NCBI RefSeq assembly: GCF_031880315.1
Contig: NZ_CP134771.1
Coordinates: forward strand, 3,870,501-3,934,500
Direction of reading: 5' to 3'
Origin: Pseudomonas baltica
Lineage (GTDB): Bacteria; Pseudomonadota; Gammaproteobacteria; Pseudomonadales; Pseudomonadaceae
Length of the DNA stretch: 64,000 bases
In this document: piece by piece, positions 1 through 7,358 of the stretch
Position numbering within the stretch: position 1 is the first letter of the stretch
How the letters are laid out: the number at the start of each line of letters is the position of its first letter
Position numbers and translations under genes: made by a program
Notes under the pieces: model-generated
Databases searched by the model: none
What the model was told of the DNA's origin: nothing
Seen by the model: only the letters and a program-made list of their open reading frames with translations

Positions 1-565
1 AGGCGCCCCAGCTGGCCGACTCCAGCGCACTGGTTTCATCGATCAACTTGGCGTTGGCCAGGCGCTGGTGTTCGGCGGTACCGCCGCTGTAGCCACCAGG
101 TGCGGTGTTGACCAGGTTCGGTTGTGCAACGCACAGCTTGTCGGCCCTGGCTTTGAGCTCGCTCGCATCGTCCTGAGTGGAGCGGGTGACCTGCAACTGA
201 CGATACATGATGTGGCGTTCGTACAGGATCTTCGGTTTGCCATTGGGCAAGAAGCCCGCGCCTTGGCTCTCCACCTCGTTGACGGCGAGAATCGCGGCAA
301 GCTCGACGCCCAGGCGTTGGGCGCCAACGGCGAGCGCTGCCTGGGAAAGAAGTCCTGGCGCCTCGACGCCGTTGATGGTGGCGATGGTCTTGGGTCCGGC
401 GATACCGTCTGCGACCAATCCCTTTCGGGCCTGATAGGCGCGCACTGCGGATTCGGTTGAATCGCCGAAGTAGCCATCATCGGCCACCTTGAATCCTGCC
501 TTGGTCAGTGCGCGCTGTAGGTCGCACACGTCCTGGTTGCGGTCACCGTGCTGAAGCGAATTCAT
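1..565 (-). CDS. Phage endolysin, N-acetylmuramidase type (partial, runs off left edge)
   Basis: The reading frame starts at an ATG at 563-565 and continues without a stop to position 1, so its C-terminus is outside the window. Residues 1-65 form a peptidoglycan-binding repeat (DLQRALTKAGF ... GYFGDSTESAVRAYQ ... GLVADGIAGPKT). It is followed by an N-acetylmuramidase domain of the DUF3380 family, recognised by LAVNEVESQGAGFLPNGKPK and ILYERHIMY; the Glu of NEVES is the expected catalytic acid. It should cleave peptidoglycan at lysis, released by the holin just upstream. The start codon overlaps the holin stop (ATGA), so translation is probably coupled. Position after gpX matches the P2 lysis block. 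Confidence 0.85.
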   Translation of the reverse strand, partial: MNSLQHGDRNQDVCDLQRALTKAGFKVADDGYFGDSTESAVRAYQARKGLVADGIAGPKTIATINGVEAPGLLSQAALAVGAQRLGVELAAILAVNEVESQGAGFLPNGKPKILYERHIMYRQLQVTRSTQDDASELKARADKLCVAQPNLVNTAPGGYSGGTAEHQRLANAKLIDETSALESASWGA

Positions 566-876
566 AGCTGGTCCACCTTGCGATTGAAAAATTGACTGGC
601 CAGCGCTCGGGTGCCCTCGACACCGAGCAGGCCGATAACCCCCCCGAAGAACGGGCCAGTGGTGCTGGGAATGCCCAAGAGCGAGAGGCCGCTGCAGGCC
701 GCCATGGCCAGGGCGCCGCACAGGGGAGCCTCCAAGGCGAATCGGCGCCAGTTACCGCCGCCGTACATCACGCGCAGCATGGCGATGAATGCGGCTAAGC
801 CGCCGGCGTAGATGCCAGGCCAGTTTTGCTCGAGCCAGCTCGCAAACCAGGCCCAGGTGTCGGGTTTGTCAGGCAT
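562..876 (-). CDS. Phage holin, lambda-family-like
   Basis: A 104-residue protein with three hydrophobic stretches (IYAGGLAAFIAMLRVMY, LCGALAMAACSGLSLLGI, FFGGVIGLLGVEGTRAL) and a short charged tail. It is consistent with a lambda-family phage holin (as in Pseudomonas P2-like phages) that permeabilises the inner membrane for the endolysin. I chose the start at 876 (MPDKPDTWAW) because GGAG lies 8 bases upstream; a TTG at 897 would extend it by seven residues. Its stop overlaps the endolysin start. Family assignment rests on hydrophobic pattern, length and position rather than on a diagnostic motif. Confidence 0.7.
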   Translation of the reverse strand: MPDKPDTWAWFASWLEQNWPGIYAGGLAAFIAMLRVMYGGGNWRRFALEAPLCGALAMAACSGLSLLGIPSTTGPFFGGVIGLLGVEGTRALASQFFNRKVDQL

Positions 877-945
877 GGGCGTGACTCCAGAATCCAAGGT
901 AGATGTTTGTTGGCCAATCCCGGCCGGTGGTGTTGTCGTGGTAAA

Positions 946-1155
946 TCAATCCCATAGGTTCACAACCTGCTGCTCTTCGGCCTGCGGCGGCTCGTCTGGA
1001 AGCGTCACCAACGTACCGTGCGGCAAGATGGGGCCCAGATCAGCAAGTCCGGGGTTCGCATCGAGCACGGCCTCCGTCACGCTGGCGGTCCGGCCATAGA
1101 CTCTCCAGCAGATGGCATCGACGGTGTCGCCCTGCTGGGCGTAGACGGCGGCCAT
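946..1155 (-). CDS. X: Tail protein X (P2 gpX-like, LysM-type fold)
   Basis: A 69-residue protein that closely follows P2 gpX: QQGDTVDAICWRVYGRTASV, VLDANPGLADLGPILPHGT and a C-terminal VNLWD. gpX is a small baseplate/tail protein with a LysM-like fold; P2 needs it for tail assembly. The gene sits directly after the head-completion gene L, with its ATG touching the L stop (TGATG), as in P2. No anomaly is seen. About 70 bases separate it from the holin gene. Confidence 0.9.
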   Translation of the reverse strand: MAAVYAQQGDTVDAICWRVYGRTASVTEAVLDANPGLADLGPILPHGTLVTLPDEPPQAEEQQVVNLWD

Positions 1156-1619
1156 CAGATCAACTCCACTGTCGAATGCCCGATGCCGAGCAGATCGCGG
1201 ATGGCAAAGCGCGCATCGCGGCGATATTCGTCGATCGAGGGAGTGATTTCGTCTGCGTTGCGGTTACCTTCCGCGCTGCTGTCGAAGCTGCGGTACCGCT
1301 CGAACAGTTCCGATGCCGCAGTGCAATAGATCGCCCGCAGATAGAGCAATACCAGCTGGCTTTTCCCTGCGATCTGGTCCGCAGGCACATCCGCCAAGGT
1401 GTTGAAGCCTGCGGCCTTGTGCTCCGCCATGACCCGGGACAACTCTTGGTTAACCTGGATCAGTGCATTCACGGCGGCGACCTCGAGGCGCGCGTCGCTG
1501 ACAGTCCCATCGAGGCGAATGGAGGCGCGCATCTGGATGCCGTCGATATCGGGCCAGAACCCGTTATTGGTGATGGGGTAACTCCCCGTCGGGGTCCCTG
1601 TGGCTATGAAGCCGCTCAT
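1155..1619 (-). CDS. L: Head completion/stabilisation protein (P2 gpL-like)
   Basis: A 154-residue protein starting MSGFIATG, matching the P2 gpL head-completion family (phage_GPL). Visible family features are the N-terminal TGSYPITNNGFWPDIDG segment and the alpha-helical body SELFERYRSFDSSAEGNRNADEITPSIDEYRRDARFAIRDLLG. gpL closes the filled head by binding at the portal. The frame is open to 1679, but the start at 1619 fits the family length; AGGCGG lies just upstream. It lies between terminase gene M and tail gene X, as in P2. Confidence 0.87.
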   Translation of the reverse strand: MSGFIATGTPTGSYPITNNGFWPDIDGIQMRASIRLDGTVSDARLEVAAVNALIQVNQELSRVMAEHKAAGFNTLADVPADQIAGKSQLVLLYLRAIYCTAASELFERYRSFDSSAEGNRNADEITPSIDEYRRDARFAIRDLLGIGHSTVELI

Positions 1620-1728
1620 GGTCTGGCCGCCTGGTCGAATTAGTCGGCGGTGGCCGGGGCGTCTCAGCAAGGACAACAAGTTACCTGCTGATCAGCCCCG
1701 GGCCGCCGGGGTTGCGGGGTACGCTCGG

Positions 1729-2433
1729 TCAGCTCCCTTCGGGGGGAGCAATCTTTTTCAGCAGGCGCTCGGCGCCGTCCAGATCCTTTTTGCCACCGCA
1801 GCTGCTGTTCAGCTCGATGGCACGCTTGAGCAGTTCGATGCCGGCGGCGACCTGGCCGGGCTGGCCTGGGTTCTCCAGGGTCAATCCGGCGACGGTGGCG
1901 CGGCCAGTGGCGAGGTACAGCTTCGCCCGGGCTTCGTCGGGCATATCCTGCTCGGCGGTGAGTTCCATGGTTCGGTGCAGGGTGCTCAGCTCGAACCCAC
2001 CATTGGTTTTCTGCGCCTTGAGCGCCGCTTCCGCGACTTCTTCAGCGATCAGGCATCCAGTCGAGCGCTCGAAGCGATCAGGCATCAGCAAACCGTGCTG
2101 CAGGACGTACGCAGCGATATCGAGAGCGCCGACATAGTCCGCAGCGTCGATGCGCCAGACCATGATGGTGGTGACGACTTCGTCCTGGGCGCCGTTCCCG
2201 GCTTCGAGCACACCCTGAATGTAGGGCTCGTACGCTGGCAGCATTTGCAGCTTTAGGGCGGCCTTGCCTTCGTTGGACTGCACCTGCTTGAGGCGTAGCC
2301 GATCCTGCAGCAGCTGCGCCAATTGGAGCTCGTACGCGTTTCCACCCGCCATGGGGACCGCCGGCGAAGCGGCGGCAGCCTCCAGACTGGCCAGCACTCG
2401 GCGCTGGTGACGCTGGGTGAGTGACAGGCCCAT
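1729..2433 (-). CDS. M: Terminase small (endonuclease) subunit, P2 gpM-like
   Basis: A 234-residue protein of the P2 gpM family (Phage_term_sma). In P2-like phages gpM is the terminase partner that cuts the cos site, working with the ATPase gpP. Recognisable stretches are LSLTQRHQRRVLA at the N-terminus, the helical block YELQLAQLLQDRLRLKQVQS, and the conserved centre MVWRIDAADYVGALDIAAYVL. It lies 3 bases after capsid gene N, matching the N-M-L order of P2. Its presence means packaging in this phage should be of cos type. Confidence 0.88.
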   Translation of the reverse strand: MGLSLTQRHQRRVLASLEAAAASPAVPMAGGNAYELQLAQLLQDRLRLKQVQSNEGKAALKLQMLPAYEPYIQGVLEAGNGAQDEVVTTIMVWRIDAADYVGALDIAAYVLQHGLLMPDRFERSTGCLIAEEVAEAALKAQKTNGGFELSTLHRTMELTAEQDMPDEARAKLYLATGRATVAGLTLENPGQPGQVAAGIELLKRAIELNSSCGGKKDLDGAERLLKKIAPPEGS

Positions 2434-2436
2434 GGC

Positions 2437-3441
2437 TTATGCCGCCTCTTGAATGTTTTCGATCAGGGCGCCGAGACCGAAGTCCTCGATCACGTAGTCT
2501 TCGTTCGAGGACTGGTAATCGGCGATACGATCGCGCTCCGGCTCGTCCTTGGTCATGCGACGGCGCGCGCCGGTCTGGAAGTAGATCGACAGGTTCGACA
2601 GGGTGGTCACCATCACCGCGCCATCGATGAAGAAAGGCGCGTCTACGATCTTCAGACCACCCAAGGTGCCGTTCGCGATGATGCGCGCAGCTGCTAGCTC
2701 GTTCTCGTTGTCCGCAGCCTTTTCTATGTTGGCCAGAAACTTGGAGTGCAGCAGGTTGCGATCAACGATGACGACCAGGTCGGGGCGTTTGCGGTGCCAC
2801 GGATCCAGCAGCTGGATGGCGTCATAGACCAGGCCGTCCAGGGTCTTGTAATCGCCGGTCGGACCGATGGTTACCTTGCCGGCAACCTTGCCGCTGCTCA
2901 TGACACGGGCGGGTGCTTTGGTGCGGTACTTCTGTAGCCAGCCGATATTCACGTCCTGCAGCAACGGGTTGGCCACCCGGTCAGTCGTGGCAGCCGCACT
3001 GGTGCCGTTCCAGCCGATCATGATGCGGTCCAGCGCTTGGCGCTCGATGATGGCGCCCGACAGACGCGTCTGGAAGTCAGGAAACTTGGCCCACGAATCC
3101 AGCAGCGCATAAGGGATGGCGGTGTCGAAGTCAGTCTTTTTACAGCTGTAGGTATCGCTGTTCAAAGAGCTGACGTCACGCGGGCTGCGCGCCGTGGCGG
3201 TGGTGTTGGTGCGCCCGGCAACGGTGCCGCCCACGCCAAGAAGGATCGACTCACCGTCCTTTTCGTCCACGCCGATGACGTTGATCAGCCTGAGAAAGCT
3301 GCTCGATTCCTGGATAGCGGTCTCCAGCTTCTGCTGTACGCTCGGCGTGACGGTGAATTTCTCCGACGCGGCCGAGATGGAGTTGAGCAGAGCGATCTGC
3401 TTGGTAAAGCCGTTGAAAGCGACTCGAGTTTCGTTACGCAT
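2437..3441 (-). CDS. N: Major capsid protein precursor (P2 gpN-like)
   Basis: A 334-residue protein with the P2 capsid family pattern (Phage_cap_P2): the start MRNETRVAFNGFTKQIALLN, the IMIGWNGTSAAATTDRVANP stretch, and a C-terminal YVIEDFGLGALIENI. In P2 the N-terminus is trimmed by the gpO protease during capsid maturation. It is followed by M and preceded by the scaffold/protease O with about 40 bases between. Length is typical for the family and the frame is intact. Confidence 0.92.
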   Translation of the reverse strand: MRNETRVAFNGFTKQIALLNSISAASEKFTVTPSVQQKLETAIQESSSFLRLINVIGVDEKDGESILLGVGGTVAGRTNTTATARSPRDVSSLNSDTYSCKKTDFDTAIPYALLDSWAKFPDFQTRLSGAIIERQALDRIMIGWNGTSAAATTDRVANPLLQDVNIGWLQKYRTKAPARVMSSGKVAGKVTIGPTGDYKTLDGLVYDAIQLLDPWHRKRPDLVVIVDRNLLHSKFLANIEKAADNENELAAARIIANGTLGGLKIVDAPFFIDGAVMVTTLSNLSIYFQTGARRRMTKDEPERDRIADYQSSNEDYVIEDFGLGALIENIQEAA

Positions 3442-3481
3442 GGTGTTCTCCTAGTGAAACGGTATTGGGCGATCGCCTGAA

Positions 3482-4324
3482 TCAGTAGTCGGTCAGGACG
3501 CCGCCGGCGCCGCCGGTAGCTGGTGGGCGGGTGGTCTGGCTGTGGTCCTGGGTTTCGCCCAGGCGTTTCACCAGGTCTGCGAAGGCGGTGCTCAGTTGGT
3601 CATGCTTACCCTGAAGCGCCTCGAGTGCGGCCGCGGTGCCGCTGTAGGCTTCGGTTTGCTCTGCCGCGTGGGTTGCCAACGCGCCCACCGCTTCGGTCAG
3701 CTCGGAGAACTGGGCGTCATCCTTCTTGCCCTTCGACTTGGTCCGGTTCAGCAGCTCGGTGACGCGAGCGAACAGGCCTTCAGTCTTGCTCGGGGTATCG
3801 TCGACTTCCTCGAACGCGAGCTCTACCTCAATGGAGGCAGTGAACAGGTTGTCCGGGTGCTGTTTGCGCGACTTGTAGGGGTTGGATTCCGGGTGCTGCG
3901 CGGCGAACGACAGGACATCGGTGCCCAGGCTTGCCGGGCTATCGGTGACGCCTAAGCCCACCAGGTATGCCTTGCCGCTGTCGGCAAACTTTTCCGAAAC
4001 CTCGATGCTGGTGTAGATCTTCTGCTTTGCCTTCACCATCGCGACCAGGTCGGGGGTCGGCTCGATCTGGGCGAACAATGCCAGGCGCTTCTCGCCGTCG
4101 ATATCGACTTCTTCTGCCTTCACGGCCAGCACGTCGCCATAGGCACGGAAGGGGCTGTCGGCCAGGGTGCCGCGAATGTGTTCCATCCAGATCCGGGCAC
4201 CGTAGACCGAGGGGCTGTAGCTCGCCGCCATTTCCGAAATCCAGGCTGGCTCGATCTTCCGGCCGTCAGAGGTTGCGCCGGCAGTGGCGATGCGGAACCA
4301 CTGGGAGCGGAATTTCTTTTTCAT
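3482..4324 (-). CDS. O: Capsid scaffold and maturation protease (P2 gpO-like)
   Basis: A 280-residue protein of the Phage_GPO family. The N-terminal protease part contains FRIATAGATSDGRKIEPAWI and IWMEHIRGTL, with a potential His nucleophile-pair residue in WMEHIR and a Ser in SIEVSEKF/DSPASLGTD. The C-terminal third is rich in Glu, Lys and Gln (VTELLNRTKSKGKKDD ... ALEALQGKHDQLSTAFADLVKRL) and should be the scaffolding helix. The start at 4324 (MKKKFRSQW) is the family-like start; upstream codons add nothing recognisable. It opens the minus-strand late operon O-N-M-L-X and is divergent from P. Confidence 0.88.
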   Translation of the reverse strand: MKKKFRSQWFRIATAGATSDGRKIEPAWISEMAASYSPSVYGARIWMEHIRGTLADSPFRAYGDVLAVKAEEVDIDGEKRLALFAQIEPTPDLVAMVKAKQKIYTSIEVSEKFADSGKAYLVGLGVTDSPASLGTDVLSFAAQHPESNPYKSRKQHPDNLFTASIEVELAFEEVDDTPSKTEGLFARVTELLNRTKSKGKKDDAQFSELTEAVGALATHAAEQTEAYSGTAAALEALQGKHDQLSTAFADLVKRLGETQDHSQTTRPPATGGAGGVLTDY

Positions 4325-4413
4325 GCGTGAAGTCCTCAAAGCGTGGGCTGCTGGGTGCAGTGCGTTGAGGTGCATCGTCGATTCTGGCCGCTATTGCAGC
4401 AATCGAGCCCGTT

Positions 4414-4432
4414 TGTAGCGGGTTTCGCTACA
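4414..4432. promoter_or_regulatory. Dyad between divergent late genes O and P, candidate Ogr/Delta-type late activator site
   Basis: The sequence TGTAGCG-ggttt-CGCTACA is a perfect 7-bp inverted repeat lying in the 156-bp gap between the starts of O and P. P2 late promoters carry a TGT...ACA dyad near position -55 that binds Ogr/Delta zinc-finger activators. Here the spacing between TGT and ACA is 13 rather than the 12 I recall for P2. The function is inferred from position and shape. Confidence 0.5.
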
Positions 4433-4480
4433 TCCGAGGCCACTACGTGTCTACGCGCGCGCGGCGTCAGCATCGCCGCC

Positions 4481-6241
4481 ATGACGACAGCAGAATTGAC
4501 TCCCGTTCGAGATAACCGCCGCCAGGCCAAATTCCTTTACTGGACCGGCCTGCGGATCTGCGCGATCGCTGAAATGCTCAGCGAGAACGAAAAGACGGTC
4601 CACGCCTGGAAGAATCGTGATGAGTGGGATCGGGCCGACAATGTGGAGCGAATTGGCGGGGCCCTTGAGGCGCGCCTGGTACAGCTGATCCTCAAGGATG
4701 GCAAGACAGGCGGGGACTTCAAAGAAATTGACCTGTTGCACCGCCAGCTCGAGCGCCAGGCGCGAATCGAGCGGTTCAAGTCCGGCGGTACCGAAACAGA
4801 ACTCAACCCCAACTTGGCCAAGCGCAACGAAGGCCCGAAGAAAAAAGCTGCCCGCAACGAGTTTGACGAGTCCCAGATCGAGCTGCTCACGGAGGCATTC
4901 CGCGATGGCTGTTTCGGCTACCAGCTGGACTGGTACCGGGCCAGCAATCAGCGGACCCGGGCGATTCTCAAGAGCCGGCAGATCGGCGCGACGTACTATT
5001 TTGCTCGCGAGGCGCTGATCGATGCGCTGGTCACTGGCCGCAATCAGATCTTCCTGTCGGCCTCAAAAAATCAGGCCCACATCTTCAAGGCCTACATCCA
5101 AGGGTTTGCGCGTGAGGTCTGCGGGGTCGAGCTCACTGGTGATCCGATCATTCTGGCCAATGGCGCCGAACTGCACTTCCTCGGTACCAATGCACGCACC
5201 GCCCAGGGCTACCACGGCAATTTTTACTTCGACGAATTCTTCTGGACCTTCAAGTTCAACGAATTGAACAAGGTCGCCAGTGGCATGGCGATGCAGAAGC
5301 AATATCGCCGAACCTACTTTTCCACACCATCCAGCATGGCTCATGAGGCCTATACGTTCTGGACAGGTGAGCGCTTCAACAAGGGCAAGCCCGCGGCGCA
5401 GCGCATGAAAATCGACGTGTCGCACGAGTCGCTGCAGCAGGGCCGGCTGTGCGAGGACAGGATCTGGCGCCAGATCGTCACCATCCTGGATGCCGAGCAG
5501 CGCGGCTGCGATCTGTTCGACCTCGAGGAGCTGCGCCTCGAGTACAACGCCGACGCGTTCGCCAACCTGCTCATGTGCCAGTTCGTCGACGATGGCGCGA
5601 GCATTTTTCCGCTCAACGTCCTGCAGCCGTGCATGGTGGACAGCTGGGTCGAGTGGTCGGAGGACTACAAACCATTTGCTGCCCGACCTTTCGCCGACCG
5701 CGCGGTATGGGTCGGCTACGACCCGGCCGAAACCGGCGACAGCTCGGGGCTGGTGGTCGTCGCGCCGCCGCTGGTACCGGGTGGCAAGTTCCGTGTGCTC
5801 GAGCGCCACCAGTTCCGCGGGATGGACTTCGCTGCCCAGGCCGAGGCCATCCGCCGGGTGACGCAGCGCTACTGGGTGACCTACATCGGCATCGACACCA
5901 CCGGCATGGGGTCGGGCGTCGCGCAGCTGGTGCGCCAGTTTTTCCCGAACCTCACCACCTTTAGCTATTCGCCCGAAGTGAAAACGCGCCTGGTGCTCAA
6001 GGCCTATGACGTGATCCACAAGGGCCGCCTGGAGTTCGACGCTGGCTGGACTGACCTCGCGCAGTCGCTGATGGCGATCCGCAAAACCGTAACGGCCAGC
6101 GGCCGGCAATTCACTTACACCGCAGGGCGCAACGAGGAAACCGGCCATGCCGACCTCGCCTGGGCGCTGTTCCATGCGTTTCAGAACGAACCGCTCGAGG
6201 GGCAGACCGCCACCAACACGAGTTTCATGGAGATTTACTGA
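4481..6241 (+). CDS. P: Terminase large subunit, ATPase (P2 gpP-like)
   Basis: A 586-residue terminase ATPase. An N-terminal helix-turn-helix region (RRQAKFLYWTGLRICAIAEMLSENEKTVHAWKNRDEW) is followed by the motor domain with SRQIGATYYFAREAL as Walker A-like segment and YFDEFFW as Walker B. A C-terminal RNase H-like nuclease region follows (VWVGYDPAETGDSSGLVVV, YIGIDTTGMGSGV). It drives DNA into the prohead in partnership with gpM. I chose the ATG at 4481 (MTTAELTPV) because it matches the family start; the frame is open upstream to 4343. The stop overlaps the portal start (TGATG). Confidence 0.92.
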   Translation: MTTAELTPVRDNRRQAKFLYWTGLRICAIAEMLSENEKTVHAWKNRDEWDRADNVERIGGALEARLVQLILKDGKTGGDFKEIDLLHRQLERQARIERFKSGGTETELNPNLAKRNEGPKKKAARNEFDESQIELLTEAFRDGCFGYQLDWYRASNQRTRAILKSRQIGATYYFAREALIDALVTGRNQIFLSASKNQAHIFKAYIQGFAREVCGVELTGDPIILANGAELHFLGTNARTAQGYHGNFYFDEFFWTFKFNELNKVASGMAMQKQYRRTYFSTPSSMAHEAYTFWTGERFNKGKPAAQRMKIDVSHESLQQGRLCEDRIWRQIVTILDAEQRGCDLFDLEELRLEYNADAFANLLMCQFVDDGASIFPLNVLQPCMVDSWVEWSEDYKPFAARPFADRAVWVGYDPAETGDSSGLVVVAPPLVPGGKFRVLERHQFRGMDFAAQAEAIRRVTQRYWVTYIGIDTTGMGSGVAQLVRQFFPNLTTFSYSPEVKTRLVLKAYDVIHKGRLEFDAGWTDLAQSLMAIRKTVTASGRQFTYTAGRNEETGHADLAWALFHAFQNEPLEGQTATNTSFMEIY

Positions 6242-7308
6242 TGACCAGACGCCGCAACAAGCAACTGCCCCAGCACCTTTCTGCGCCAGCGATCGAGGGC
6301 GAGCTGATGCCAGCCGGCGGCGCCGGCCGCATGGAGGCCTTCACATTTGGCGATCCGACGCCGGTCCTTGATGAGCGCGGGATCCTCGACTACCTGGAAT
6401 GCTGGATGAATGGCCGATGGTATGAGCCGCCGATGTCCTTCGATGGGTTGGCCAAGTCATCCCGGGCCAGCGTCTACTTGCAGTCGGGGTTGATCTTCAA
6501 GCGCAACATGCTTTCGCGCACTTTCATTCCACACCGGCTCCTTTCGCGCGCCACGTTCGAGCAGTTCGCCCTGGATTTCCTATGGTGCGGCAATGGTTAC
6601 CTGGAGAAGCGCCAGAACATGCTGCGCCAGGCATCTGGCCTGCTGCCTGCCTTGGGCAAATACATGCGTCGCGGCGTCGACCTGGACACCTTTTTTCAGG
6701 TGCGTGCATGGGGAGAGGAACACGAGTTTGCGCCCGGGTCCGTTTTCCAGTTGCGCGAGGCCGATATCAATCAGGAGATTTACGGGTTGCCTGAGTGGCT
6801 GCCAGCACTGCAGAGCGCGTTGCTGAACGAGTCCGCAACGCTGTTCCGCCGCAAGTACTACAACAACGGCAGCCACGCCGGTTTCATCATGTACATGACC
6901 GACACCGCCCAGAACGAGGCCGACGTCGGTGCGCTGCGCTCGGCGCTCAAGTCCGCGAAAGGCCCCGGCAACTTCCGCAACCTGTTCATGTACGCACCTG
7001 GTGGCAAGAAGGACGGCATTCAGCTGATCCCTGTCAGCGAGGTCGCGGCGAAAGACGAGTTCGGCTCAATCAAGAACATCAGCCGCGATGACATGCTTGC
7101 TGCTCTACGGATACCACCACAGCTGATGGGCATCGTTCCGCAGAACGCCGGCGGTTTCGGTTCTATCAAGGAGGCTGCGCAGATTTGGGCGATGAACGAG
7201 CTTGAGCCTCTGCAGGCACGTTTACAGCAGTTAAATGAATGGCTGGGAGAAGAGGTGGTGCGATTCAAACCATTGGAGGCCGAGCCCAACACATCGCAGG
7301 TTATTTGA
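6241..7308 (+). CDS. Q: Portal protein (P2 gpQ-like)
   Basis: A 355-residue portal protein of the PBSX/P2 family (phage_portal). Recognisable are the N-terminal FTFGDPTPVLDERGILDYLECW, the FLWCGNGYLEKR block and IPPQLMGIVPQNAGGFG, a hallmark of this family. It forms the dodecameric channel at the capsid vertex. It is translationally coupled to P and is the last structural gene before the cargo block; in P2 the cos end lies just beyond Q. The frame is intact. Confidence 0.92.
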   Translation: MTRRRNKQLPQHLSAPAIEGELMPAGGAGRMEAFTFGDPTPVLDERGILDYLECWMNGRWYEPPMSFDGLAKSSRASVYLQSGLIFKRNMLSRTFIPHRLLSRATFEQFALDFLWCGNGYLEKRQNMLRQASGLLPALGKYMRRGVDLDTFFQVRAWGEEHEFAPGSVFQLREADINQEIYGLPEWLPALQSALLNESATLFRRKYYNNGSHAGFIMYMTDTAQNEADVGALRSALKSAKGPGNFRNLFMYAPGGKKDGIQLIPVSEVAAKDEFGSIKNISRDDMLAALRIPPQLMGIVPQNAGGFGSIKEAAQIWAMNELEPLQARLQQLNEWLGEEVVRFKPLEAEPNTSQVI

Positions 7309-7316
7309 AATAATTC

Positions 7317-7352
7317 TGCCCTGCCTCACATATTAGCTGGTGAGACAGGGCA
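7317..7352. terminator. Stem-loop between portal gene and cargo block
   Basis: TGCCCTG-c-CTCAC, a 10-base loop, then GTGAG-a-CAGGGCA gives a 12-bp stem with one mismatch in the 50-bp gap between two converging genes. It lacks a T-run, so it is a probable transcription barrier rather than a textbook terminator. Confidence 0.55.
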
Positions 7353-7358
7353 TCGTGG

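Noticed and set aside
43..480. A 145-codon minus-strand frame in the endolysin region
   Set aside because: It is a shadow: the in-frame endolysin with its two domains runs in another frame through the same bases.
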